Source: Medakamo hakoo
Taxonomy: Eukaryota; Chlorophyta; Trebouxiophyceae; Coccomyxaceae
Length of the DNA: 64,000 nucleotides
Reading direction: 5' to 3'
Assembly: GCA_026636295.1 (NCBI GenBank)
Contig: CP089456.1
Span: 992,001 to 1,056,000 of the forward strand
Numbering within the stretch: position 1 is the stretch's first letter; every line of letters begins with the position of its first letter. Of the stretch, positions 1 to 9,551 are shown piece by piece. The position numbers and the translations under genes are program-made. The notes beneath the pieces were generated by a model, which was given only the letters and a program-made list of their open reading frames with translations, was not told the DNA's origin and did not search any database.

Positions 1-1158
1 GGCGGGCGGTGCGCGCCCGCCGTCGCTGGTGGACCCGCGTGCGCAATCGGCACAGGCGGCGTGGCTGGTTGGGGGCCGCGCGGCAGGCCGGGCGGCGGCA
101 GCGGCGCCGCGTCGACAGCGGCACCCTCCACCGGCCGTCGGGCGGCGGGCGAGGGCGGGCCGGACCCGGACGGAGAGGCGCCGGAGCCGGAGCCGCCCGC
201 CGCGCCGCCTCCAGCGCCCGGCAGCCGCCCACCGGTGGCCTCGGCCAAGGCTTCCGCGATGCGCTGGTGCAGCGTCTGCGCGCAGTGCAAGGCGGCTTCC
301 GCGCCGCCGTGGCCGTCGAAGACGCCGAAAAAGTGGAGGGTCTCCATGTACGCTTCCTCCTCGTCCGCGGCGGGCGCGGCCGCCGTGGCTTGGGGTGGGG
401 TGGTGGTCGCCGTCGCACCACCACCACCGCCGCCGCCGCCATCCTGCGAGCCCGACGGTGACGACGGCCCGGACCCGCCCGCCACGTGCGGCGCGATGCG
501 CGGAGGGAGGACTTCACCCAATGGCGCCACGGGCATGGGCAGCTCGATGAGGCAGGGGACGGCGTTCCACGCGTCCTCCTGCGTGGTGAGGGGGGGTCGG
601 GAAAAAAAAATGGGATGGGGATGGAGCGGTGAGCAAAAAAGCAAAAACGACAGCGGAAAACGGGGCAGCGTCGCAATCGTTCCTCCCTCTCCCCTCCACG
701 ACGCACCATGGCTCGGCGCTTGCCCATGATGGCCTTGGCCCCGTGCGGCGGGCAGGCCGCGCCCGGGTTGGCGGCGCCGGACGCGGGGTGTGTGCCGGCC
801 GCGCCCGACGAGGTCGAGCTGTTGAAGGATGGAGACGCCAGCCCGGGGCGCCGCGGCGGCGACGGCAGCGGCGGCGGCACAGCTGTTGTTGTTGTGGCAG
901 CGGCAGGGTCGGGCTCATCGCTCAGGCGCAGGCCACCCAGGTCGGGCGGCGCCTCGCCGTTGCTGCCTGTGTGTGTGTGTGTGTCGAGGGAAGGTTGGGA
1001 CGCCCGGGGGCGGTCGAATGAGAGGGGACCGCCCGCGCCGCGTGCGCAGAGAGCGGGCGCGCGTGCGGGCAAAGGGGCGGGCGCCCAGTCCATACAGCCG
1101 TCCGAACGCGGCCTAGACGCGCTCGTCAACCGCGCCGGCGGTTGGGAAAGGGCTCCAT
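1..1158 (-). CDS. PP2C-type protein phosphatase (partial, C-terminus off the window)
   Basis: Metal-dependent Ser/Thr phosphatase of the PPM/PP2C family, which removes phosphate from Ser/Thr residues. The reverse strand of 578-1 stays open and carries the motif FFGVFDGHGG near 320, with the metal-binding Asp and the Gly pair. The preceding exon (966-707) ends IMGKRRAM and joins EDAWNAVP at a GTGCGT/CAG intron (706-579), giving the family's GKRR-MED box. A likely first exon is 1158-1131 (MEPFPNRRR), spliced through a weak GTTGAC donor to a CAG at 969-967. The phase fits, but this start is tentative. Long Gly/Ala/Pro-rich stretches flank the catalytic motifs. The rest of the catalytic domain lies beyond base 1. 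The family is certain; the substrate is unknown. Confidence 0.85.
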
Positions 1159-1879
1159 CGCCCGGCGTCGCCGTGAGGCCGACGCGCACATTGCACGCCT
1201 CCCGCCGCCCGCGGGCGAAACGCTCAACAGCGCGTCGCCAGTGTTTGCATGGAACGGCGCGCGCGCCTCCCGCCCATCCCCACGCTCACGCACCTGTGTT
1301 GCCCGGCATGGCGGTGCGCGTGACTCCGCTGTCACCCGTCCCTGTGGTTTGGTGGGGAGGAGGCGGGCGGTGAGGGCGGGGGCGGCCGCGTTTGTCGGCG
1401 AGGAAGCTGCGAGGGCGTGTGACGGCGAACCGACGCGAAAGCAGTTTTTGGGGGGCGTGTGCACAAGGGCACCGGACACGACACGCGCGAAGCGCTGCGT
1501 GCGCAACGGCACACGCGCCTCGCGCCCTGCGGTCGAGGAGCAGGGGTGATGCCGCCCACACACTGAGTGTGTGCGCGGCGGGCGAGCGCTCAACGTGGGG
1601 GCGTGACGATGCGGCGCGGAGTGCAGAGAAAGAAGACGACGGCGCGCGAAGCCGCGTCCACACACACCTGTCGCCAAGCGCGCGCGAGGTGAGGGAAGCC
1701 CGGCTCCGTCGTGTGGGCGAGGGTGTCCTGGGCGTGTGCCGCCCGCCTTGAAAAAGTGAACGCAGCGAATGGACGTGTGCACGCGCAGCGGCCCATGCCT
1801 CACACAATAAAGAGGAGGCTCATCACCCTGACCAGCGACCGTGGTCATTGACCACAAAAAAAAAACAGGCGGGCACGAG
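1159..1879. other. intergenic region between divergent PP2C and SNF2 genes
   Basis: This 721-bp stretch separates two divergent gene starts. Several frames are open on both strands, but none shows a recognisable domain, and the open frames are expected from the base composition. It probably holds the promoters and 5' untranslated regions of both neighbours. I see no RNA gene or repeat element in it. Confidence 0.5.
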
Positions 1880-4800
1880 ATGGCGGACCCGCCCGGGCCC
1901 GCGTCGCCTCCACCCGAGGCAGAGGGCGACGATGCCCAGGTCCACCTTGGCCACATCGACCTGGCCCTGGCCGTGCTGAAATGGAGCGGCGACGGCAGCA
2001 ATGCCGCCGCCGCCACCGCGCCTGCTTCGACCAGCCCGCCCTTCCCCCCGCCGCCCGCCGACCTGGCCGCCACGCCGCTCTACCTGGAGCGCGGCGCAGG
2101 CGGCAAGACCGTGCTGGCGTCCGAGGACGGGTGAGTTTTTTTTTCAGGGCGGGATTCCGACGCATGCGCTCGTTCCGCGCTCGACCTAGCTCCAACCTCG
2201 TCCTCGCCCCATCAAAAAAACAAAACAGCCGCCTCGTCCTCGGCGACCCGACGCCGCCGCCACCCTCCGACGGCGGCGGCGACCCCCGCCGCACAACCTT
2301 GACACCGTTGCAAGCCACCGGCCGCGTCGCCATTGCGTCCGGTCCGCTGGGGCTGGCGGCCGAAGGCTTTCTGACTGGGTGGGCGGGCGGGGCGGGCCGG
2401 GGCGCGGGCGCGGCCGTCCGCCTCGACCTCTACCTGCCGTCCGCCTGTTTTGGCGAGCTGACCCGGGCCGAGGCGGGGGCCTGGTCGCCCAACCCTGCGG
2501 CGGCGGCGCTGTGGGCCTGGCTGCGCGACCCGGTCAGCGGGCGGGCGCCTGGGGAGGGGGCGGCTGAGGCGGCCCGCCCGTCGGGCACGCCCCTCCCGTC
2601 CCCGCCCTCCCTGGCCGCTCTGCTCGACGCCTTGCCGCCTCGCCCGCCCGACCCACCCCGCCGGGCGGGACCAGGCGCGGCGGGCGTGGGACGCGACGAC
2701 GCGTTGACCCTGCTCTCCCTGCCGCCCGAGCTGCTGCGCCGGGTGACGGCCGCGCTGCCCGACCCGTGCGCGGTCGCGGCCGCGGCTGCGTCCTGCGGCG
2801 CCTTGCGCGACGCGGCCTCGGACGCCGTCCCCGGCTTGGGGCTCACCCTCTTCCCGCACCAGCGGGCGGCCGTGCGCTGGATGGCGGAACGCGAACGGGC
2901 CCCCGCGCCGGTCGGTGCGGTGCCGTCCCCGTCCGACGACGCGGCCTGGCACCCTGCCTGGCGCCCGCTGCACTGGCGGCAGAACAAAGGCGACCCGCCA
3001 GCCACGCACCCTCCCCCGCTGTGGGCGTGTTACCTGACGGGCGCGCTGTCTCCGGACCGCCCGCGCCGGGCGGCCGGCGCGCGCGGCGGCCTGCTGTGCG
3101 ACGAGCCGGGCCTCGGCAAAACGATCACGGCCCTGGCGCTGATCCTGCGGACCCGCGGCCGGGTGCCGGCGCCGCCGCCGCACGCGCTGTCCGTCGTCCG
3201 TGGGCCTGCGGGCGCGTTTTACACGGAAGCCGTGGATGATGAAGGTGAGGAGGGACGCGAGCCGTCGCCGTCGACGCCCGCCGCGCCCACGGGGGCCACT
3301 CGCCGCCCGGGCGCGCCGCCCCGCCGGGCCGCCGCCATCGCCGCCGCCGAAGCCGGCGCCCGCGGCCGGCGGTCCAGCGCAGAGGATGCTGCCCTGGTGC
3401 GTGCGCGGGCGGCGGTTGCGTCAGCCGCTGTCACGGCTGCCGCCGCGCGGCGGCGGCCGTGCGCGTCGCTGGTGGACGCACAGCCCGCCGCGCGGCGCGC
3501 GGCCTCGCCCGCCCCCCTCCCCTCCTCCTCCGAAGGCGGGGCCGCCACCACCACCACCACCACCACCACCACCACCGCGCCGCCTCTGCCCCCTCCGACC
3601 ACGAAGACCTGGGTCCAGTGCGACCTGTGCCACAAGTGGCGGGCCTTGCCGCCCGGCACGCCCGCCCCGGCCGACCCGGGCGCGGCCTGGGTGTGCGCCC
3701 TGCACCCGGACACAGCCTGGGCGTCGTGCGGGGTGGCGGAGGAAGCGGACGGCGGGCTGGTCGGCGGCGGCGGCGAGAGGGCTGGCGGCGCGGCAGGCGC
3801 GGCAGCCCCTCCACCCATCACGCCCGCCAAGGCGGAGTGCGGTGGAGCGGCGGGCCGGCCGACTCTCCCGCCGTCCCCAGGCGAGCCGGCCGCGTCGTCC
3901 GACCCAGTCGCGGAAGCGTACTGGGACGCCGTGTCCGCGTTGGAAGGCGCCGCGTGCGTTGGCTTCATCGCGCCAGGCGGCGGCGGTGGCGGCGGGGCGG
4001 GCCCGCCCCCCGACCCGGCCAACGTCGCGCACTTCAGGGCCCTGCTCGCCGCCGACCCGGCCCTGGCCGACTGGCCGTCGGTTGCCTGGTGGCTGGCGGG
4101 CCTGCCCCCCGGCGCCCTGGCCAGCCCGCACGGCGCGCGCGTCCCGCGCGAGCACCGGTCCCCGCCCGGGCGGTGGGCGGCGTTTTTGAGGGCGCTGAAC
4201 CTGGAGCCGGCGCCGGCGCCGGCGCCGCCGCCTCGAGTCCCGGCCAAGCGCACGCGCGGTGGGGTGGAGGCGCCGCCGCCGCGCCGGCCGCCACCACCCA
4301 CCTCCGACGCCGCCTGGGCGTCCGTCCGCGCGCCCGCCCCGCTGGCCCGCCTGGTGCTGGACGCCGCCGCCCTGCGGTCCGCCCTGCTCGGCCGCGGCCG
4401 CGCCCCGACCCGCCACGTGTTCCTGTCGCCCGGCACGCTGCTCGTCGTCCCGCCCTCCCTGGAAGCGCACTGGACGGACCAGGTCACCCGCCACGTGGCG
4501 CACGGCGCCCTGCGCGTCCGCGTGCTGACGGGCGGCGGCGGCGGCGGCGGCCACGAAGGCGTCGGGCCGTGCGGCCCCACGGGCGATGCGCCCTCCGCCG
4601 CCGAACTGGCGTGGGGATCGGACGTCGTGATCACCACCTTCGCCCGCCTGTCGGCCGAGTGGGGACGGCGCGGCGGGTGGGTGGCGAGCGCCGCCGCACC
4701 TGCCGGAGGCGGGGGGCGGGGCGGCGGCGCCGCCGCCCCCCCCGCCCGCCTGCCGCCGGACCGGGCGGCGCCGCTGCTGCACGTGCACTGGGCCCGCATC

Positions 4801-6666
4801 CTGATCGATGAGGGCCACTTCCTGGGCGGGGGCGGCGGCGGCCTGACCTCGCGCCTGGCCATGGCGTGCGCGCTGAGGGCCGGGTCGCGCTGGGTGATGA
4901 CGGGCACGCCCACGCCCGGCGGCGGGCGGGGGCCGCCGGCGTCGTCCGACGCGCTGTCCCGCCTCCACCCGCTTCTGGCCTTCCTGCACCACGACCCGTT
5001 TGGCGCGGGCCCGGCCTCCCGCCGGGCGTTTGACGCCCTGGTCGCCCGGCCCTGGGACGCGCGCTCGCCGGCCGGCCCCGCGCGCGCGGCCGCCCTGCTG
5101 GGACACGCGATGATCCGGGCGTCCAAGACCGGCGGCCCGGGCGCGGCCCTCCTGCCCCGCCTGCGCACGTCCACGACCCGCGTCCGCTTCAGCGCGCACC
5201 ACGCGGCCGCGTACAACACGCTCGTCGACGGCATCGACCGCTCCCTCCTCCTGGCCGACTGGGGCGACCCAGACCACCGGGAAAGCCTGCTGAACGCCCG
5301 CCTCAATGGACGGCTCGCGCGCGAGGTGGCGGCCAACGTGCGGCTGTCCTGTTGCGTGGCCGGCGCCGTCGACCTGGTTGTCTCGGAGGACGACCTGCGC
5401 GAGACGCTGGAGCTGCTCGCCACCCGGCACGGGCTGGCGCAGCCGGCCGCCCCGCCGACGGGCCCGCCCTGGGTGCCGGCCGACCACCCGTTGGCCCGCA
5501 TTGAAGCCGGCCTGCGCGGCGGGGCCGCCTGCGACGCGTGCGCCGGCTGGACGCGCCTGCCCATCGTCACGCCGTGCGCCCACTTGGTCTGCGTCGAGTG
5601 CGCCGCGCCCGCCCGCACGGCGTGCGCCGTCTGCGCCACGCCCTTCGCCATGCAGGCCGTCGACGACCCGGCGCGCAAGGAGACCAACCCGCGCCCGAAG
5701 TGGCCTGTGCCCCTGTCCGTCATTGAAGACCAGCCTGCGTACGCGCAGGCGGGCGCAGGCGGGGGTGGGGGCGGCGGCGGCGGCGGGCGGTGGGCGCCGC
5801 GCTGGCAGCGGACGCCCACCTCCAAGGTCGGCCACCTGGTCGCCCGCCTGGTCGAGCTTGGCGTCGCCCCGCCGCCGCCCTCTCCGGCGTCGCCCTTCCC
5901 GGCGTCCGTCCACACGCCCGCGGCCAAAGCCATCGTTTTCACGCAGTTCTGGCCGCACCTGCTGCTGATCGGCCACGCCCTGGACGCGGCGGGCGTGCAC
6001 TCCGTCACGCTCCAAGGCAAGATGAGTCCGTCCCAACGGTCGGCCGCCGTCGATGAGTTTCGGTTCGACGACGCGGCCGGCGTGCTGGTGATGGACGCCT
6101 CCGGCGCGGTCGGCCTGGACTTGAGTTTCGCGTCGCACGTCTTTTTGATGGAACCCCTCCCCGACGCCGCTCTGGAAGCCCAGGTCATCGCGCGCGCCTG
6201 GCGCATGGGCGGCGCGCCCGGGCGGACTGTCCACGTGCAAACGCTGGTCATGGCCGGGACGGTCGAAGAAGAGGTGCTGGCGCAGCGGCAGGCGGAGGAA
6301 GTGGGGGGTGGTGGGGCGGGCGTCGACCCGCCCGCCGTCCGCGGGCGCGCCGCCTTTGCGGCCGCGGCCGCCGCGGCGGGCCAACCGTCCCGCGGTGGGT
6401 CGGACGCCGAGCGCGCGGCCGCCCGCATGCGCCTGCGCATCCTATCCCACCTGCGGCGGGTGGAAGGGGTCGAGGAAGCCGAGCGGCCGGGGGCGGCAGC
6501 GGTGGTGGCGCGCCAGCCTTCGCCGCCTGTCGCGGCGGTGCCGCCACCTGTCGCAGCACGCGCGTTGGCTGCGGCGCTGGCGGCTGTGGAGGCGGCTACC
6601 GCGGGGGCGGCGGCCCCGCCGGCGGTGGCGTCGCCCGCGCGGCGCGTGCGTTTTGCCGAGGAGTGA
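1880..6666 (+). CDS. F-box / CW zinc finger / RING SNF2-family ATPase
   Basis: Predicted nuclear SNF2-like ATPase of the plant F-box-helicase type (At3g54460-like; Rad5/16-like with an inserted RING). Exon 1 is 1880-2130 and exon 2 is 2229-6666, giving 1,562 residues; the phase-2 junction restores the frame. Order: F-box at about 242-275 (LTLLSLPPELLRRV), start of the ATPase (LFPHQRAAVRWM), Walker A DEPGLGKT at about 376, CW zinc finger at about 545-590 (WVQCDLCHKWRALP), Walker B-like LIDEGHF at about 942, MTGTPTP, C3HC4-type RING at about 1185-1223, and helicase C at about 1317-1435 (AIVFTQFW, GAVGLDL, and ARAWRMG in motif VI). The F-box and RING suggest ubiquitin-ligase activity; the CW module could read methylated H3K4 (inference). 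A (CAC)n tract encodes poly-Thr just before the CW finger. An in-frame ATG at 1841 is a less likely start. Confidence 0.9.
3545..3576 (+). repeat. (CAC)n trinucleotide repeat inside the SNF2 gene
   Basis: About ten CAC/ACC units encode a poly-threonine run between the first ATPase block and the CW finger. Changes in unit number would keep the frame. Confidence 0.9.
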
Positions 6667-6865
6667 GAGACCGGGGTGGGTGATGCATTTTTTCTTGGGC
6701 CTTGTCGCGCTTTGTTTTTTTTTGTGTCTTTTGCACCCTTCTCGACCACCCGTCCTTTTCCACGCTCGCCTGCGGGGCCGCACGCTCCGCACACAAGGGC
6801 CAGCAGCCGACGCTTGGTCTCACGCGCTCTCTCCCCCCCACCCGCCCCGTCGTGTCGGTGCCCGC

Positions 6866-8658
6866 TCACGCGATGGGCACGGCGCGCGGGACGCCCAGGT
6901 CCAGCAGGCGGCCAAAGGCCGACGCAAAGGCGGCCCGGAACGCGTCCTCGTCCTTGGCGAACTCCTGGACGGAGCGCTTGAACTTGCGGTCGTTGATGAG
7001 GGCGATGTCCGTGGCTGTGTCGTGTGTGCCAGTGAGAGCGGGGCGGTGAGGGAGGCGTGTGTGTGTGTGCGCGCGCGCGCGCGTGTTCTGCCCGACCTCC
7101 CCCCTCCCCCCACCCTCCCCGCCGATATGAAGAAAAAAAAACGCACGCAGCATCATCAGCGTGTCGTCCGGGTTCTGGAGCTGGAACGGGCCGGACCACT
7201 TGCGCGGCGTCCACTTGGTGTTCAGCAGCTCTTGGAAGTACAGGTTGCTGAACGTGGTGGGCGCATTCGTCCACGGCCCGTCGAAGCCGGAGCGGTCGGT
7301 GTGGCAGCGGCCGAGCGTGTGGGCGCCGGACAGGGCGACAATTTCGCTGGGAAGGGTTGTGAGGGGTTGGGGTGGGTGGGTGAAGCAAGCGACGGGGACA
7401 GAGCCGCCGCCGCCTGCGCCCCGTTCAACACGCAAGCCCGCACTCACCGGTCGTCAAAGCCCATGCGGTAGAAGATGTCGCGCAAGTGCGCCGCGCCCTG
7501 GGACGCGTCGGGCAGGCGGCCGTCGGGCGGGCACGCCGCGCCCGACGCGGCGTCCGTGCGGCCCGGCGCCCACGGAATGGTCGGCCCGCCCATCTCCTCA
7601 ATCGCCACGACGCCGGCCAGCGTGTACAGGTCCGCGTACGAAATCCAGGGGAACTGCTTCTTCACGGGCTCCAGGAACGCGCGCGCGACGGCCAGGCCCG
7701 CGTTCGCGCCGTGCCCGGCCTCCGGGTCAAAGCGCATGGTCGCGCCGTTGGAGCCGCCCGTGCCGGTGGCCTTATCGTACGTCCCCGCGCAGTGCCAGGC
7801 CAGGCGGACGAGGACAGGGCCTGTTGGGGTGGGGCGTTGAGTGGGGAAGCGGTCGGAGCGTCGGGGCGTCGAGGTCGGGGGGGGATGGGGAGGGACGCAC
7901 CACCCACTCCATGCCCCGCGTCCGCTCCATTCCCCACTTCACTTCCGTTCCATGCCACCCCCGCTCTCGACGCTCCCGCCACTCTCACCGTACGACCCGT
8001 CGTCGTAGTCGTCCACATCCATGCGGGACGCGATGGCCGCGCGCACGGCCGCGTAGTCCGGCTTGGCGGAGACCTAAAGCGTTTCAAGGTGGGGTGGGTG
8101 GGTGAGGTTTTTCCCTCCCCGCCTTTCGGCAGCGGGCGGGAGGGGCGAAGGAAAACGAATGCCTCGTCTCCGCAGCACTTCGACGCCGCACCTTTTGCGA
8201 CGGCACGCCCACAAAGCCGTCCAACAGGCCGTTTTCCTTGGCGTACCACAGGCCGGCACCCGCGCCCAGGATGGCCAGGATGGGGGCGGCCTGTTGCGGG
8301 GAGTGTGTGCGTGAGGGGAGAGAGGGCGTGAGTTGATTGGCGCGGAAAAAGCACCGACAAAAGACGAGCGCACGGAGGTTGACCCGCGTCCACCCGCCTC
8401 GCTCCAACCCCAGGCCCAGACTTGTGGGCATGGGCGACATGAGCAGACGCAATTGGCGCGTGGAGGGAGGCAGGTCAGGCCGCGCGCGCCGTCGGTGCGC
8501 GGCGTGGCGGTTGATGCTCTCGCTTTGCGTCACTTCGCACTCACCGAACGGTTGGCCGCCGCCTCGGACGCCGCCGATTTGCCAGCGGACGTTGACATGT
8601 AGCGCGCAGAAGACGCGCCGGCCTGGCGCGCCAGGCGACGGGCGGCGAGGCGCAGCAT
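6866..8658 (-). CDS. ascorbate/cytochrome c-type haem peroxidase, probably mitochondrial
   Basis: Class I haem peroxidase that reduces H2O2. Six exons: 8658-8545, 8290-8192, 8073-7989, 7820-7448, 7346-7147 and 7014-6866; 339 residues, all phases fitting. The distal Arg/Trp/His are in [10 protein letters not shown], the proximal His in [10 protein letters not shown], and the Trp follows in GFDGPW. An Arg sits in the segment DRSGFDG, as in ascorbate-binding APX, while the C-terminal third ([22 protein letters not shown]) resembles cytochrome c peroxidase. This is the APX-CcP hybrid pattern. The leader [20 protein letters not shown] is Arg-rich with no acidic residue, as in mitochondrial presequences, and exon 2 adds a hydrophobic anchor ([14 protein letters not shown]). 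It shares a 121-bp divergent promoter with the MaoC gene. The electron donor is not decided by sequence. Confidence 0.9.
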
Positions 8659-8779
8659 TTGGGAGAGTTTTCGGTTGGAGCAGAGGCAGAGGGAGTCGCG
8701 GTGAGCGGGGTCTGGAGGCGCGCGACTCGGCAGTCAGCTTGGCACTGTCTCATTTTTTTTCGCCGCGGCTGCCGTCGTC

Positions 8780-9445
8780 ATGCGGCCGACGGCGCTGGCC
8801 GCCCTGGCCCGCGGCCTGGTCGGCCAGGCTCGCGCCACCACAGGTGACGCGGCACACGCGTGCCGCACCGCGTCCGGCGCGGCGGCGGGGCCTCCGCCGA
8901 GCGTCGGGTGCGTTTTTTTTCGCCCGCTGTTTTTCTCTCTGCTCTCTCGCCGCTTGGCCACCCCCTCCATCCCCGCCCATCCCACGCTCACGGCCCACGC
9001 CCACACACCACACCCGCCCAGCCACGAGCTCACCACCACGCGGACCTTCACCCAAGCCGACGTGGCCGCCTTCACCCGCCTGACGGGCGACGCCAACCCC
9101 CTCCACCATTCCAGCGCGGCCGCGCCAGCCTCACCGCCCGTCCCTGGCCTGCTCACCGCGTCCTTGTTCCCAGCCCTCGTGGGTTCAGCCTGGCCGGGAG
9201 CGGTGTACGCGAAGCAAGCCCTGAAGTTTGCGGCGCCGTTGGGGGTTGGGGAGGCCGTGGCCGCCGCCGTGCGAGTGGAGCGGGTAAGAGTGCGGGAGGG
9301 AGCGCGGCGGACAGACGGCGCAGCACCGCCACCCACCGCCGTCGTCACTTTTTCAACAGTAGCACGTAGGGCAGGCGGGGGTGGCGGCGTGGTTGTAGAG
9401 GGGGAGGCGGTGGCGGTGCTGCCGGTCGTGTTGAAGACGAGATGA
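8780..9445 (+). CDS. MaoC-like (hot-dog) 3-hydroxyacyl-thioester dehydratase
   Basis: Hot-dog-fold dehydratase of the MaoC/(R)-enoyl-CoA hydratase type. Exons 8780-8907 and 9022-9445 give 183 residues; the 114-bp intron is a multiple of three and has no stop, so unspliced RNA would also be open. The family block is [13 protein letters not shown], with the catalytic Asp and His, followed by [15 protein letters not shown]. The N-terminus ([20 protein letters not shown]) looks like a mitochondrial presequence. Homology and location suggest the dehydratase step of mitochondrial type II fatty acid synthesis (HTD2-like), which feeds lipoate production; peroxisomal hydratase is the alternative. It lies 106 bp upstream of the ATM1-type transporter on the same strand. 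Confidence 0.85.
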   Translation: MRPTALAALARGLVGQARATTGDAAHACRTASGAAAGPPPSVGCVFFRPLFFSLLSRRLATPSIPAHPTLTAHAHTPHPPSHELTTTRTFTQADVAAFTRLTGDANPLHHSSAAAPASPPVPGLLTASLFPALVGSAWPGAVYAKQALKFAAPLGVGEAVAAAVRVERVRVREGARRTDGAAPPPTAVVTFSTVARRAGGGGGVVVEGEAVAVLPVVLKTR

Positions 9446-9551
9446 AGAGAGTCAGGTTGGAAACAAGACAAAACCGATTGCCCGCACCACTGTTTCATTT
9501 CTCCGCGGCGCGTGCCGGCCACACGCGTCCGCTCCTCGAAACACATTTCCG

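Noticed and set aside
3219-7388. A 1,389-codon minus-strand open frame across the SNF2 gene
   Set aside because: The plus strand carries F-box, CW, RING and helicase motifs in one frame; the minus translation has none. It is a composition shadow.
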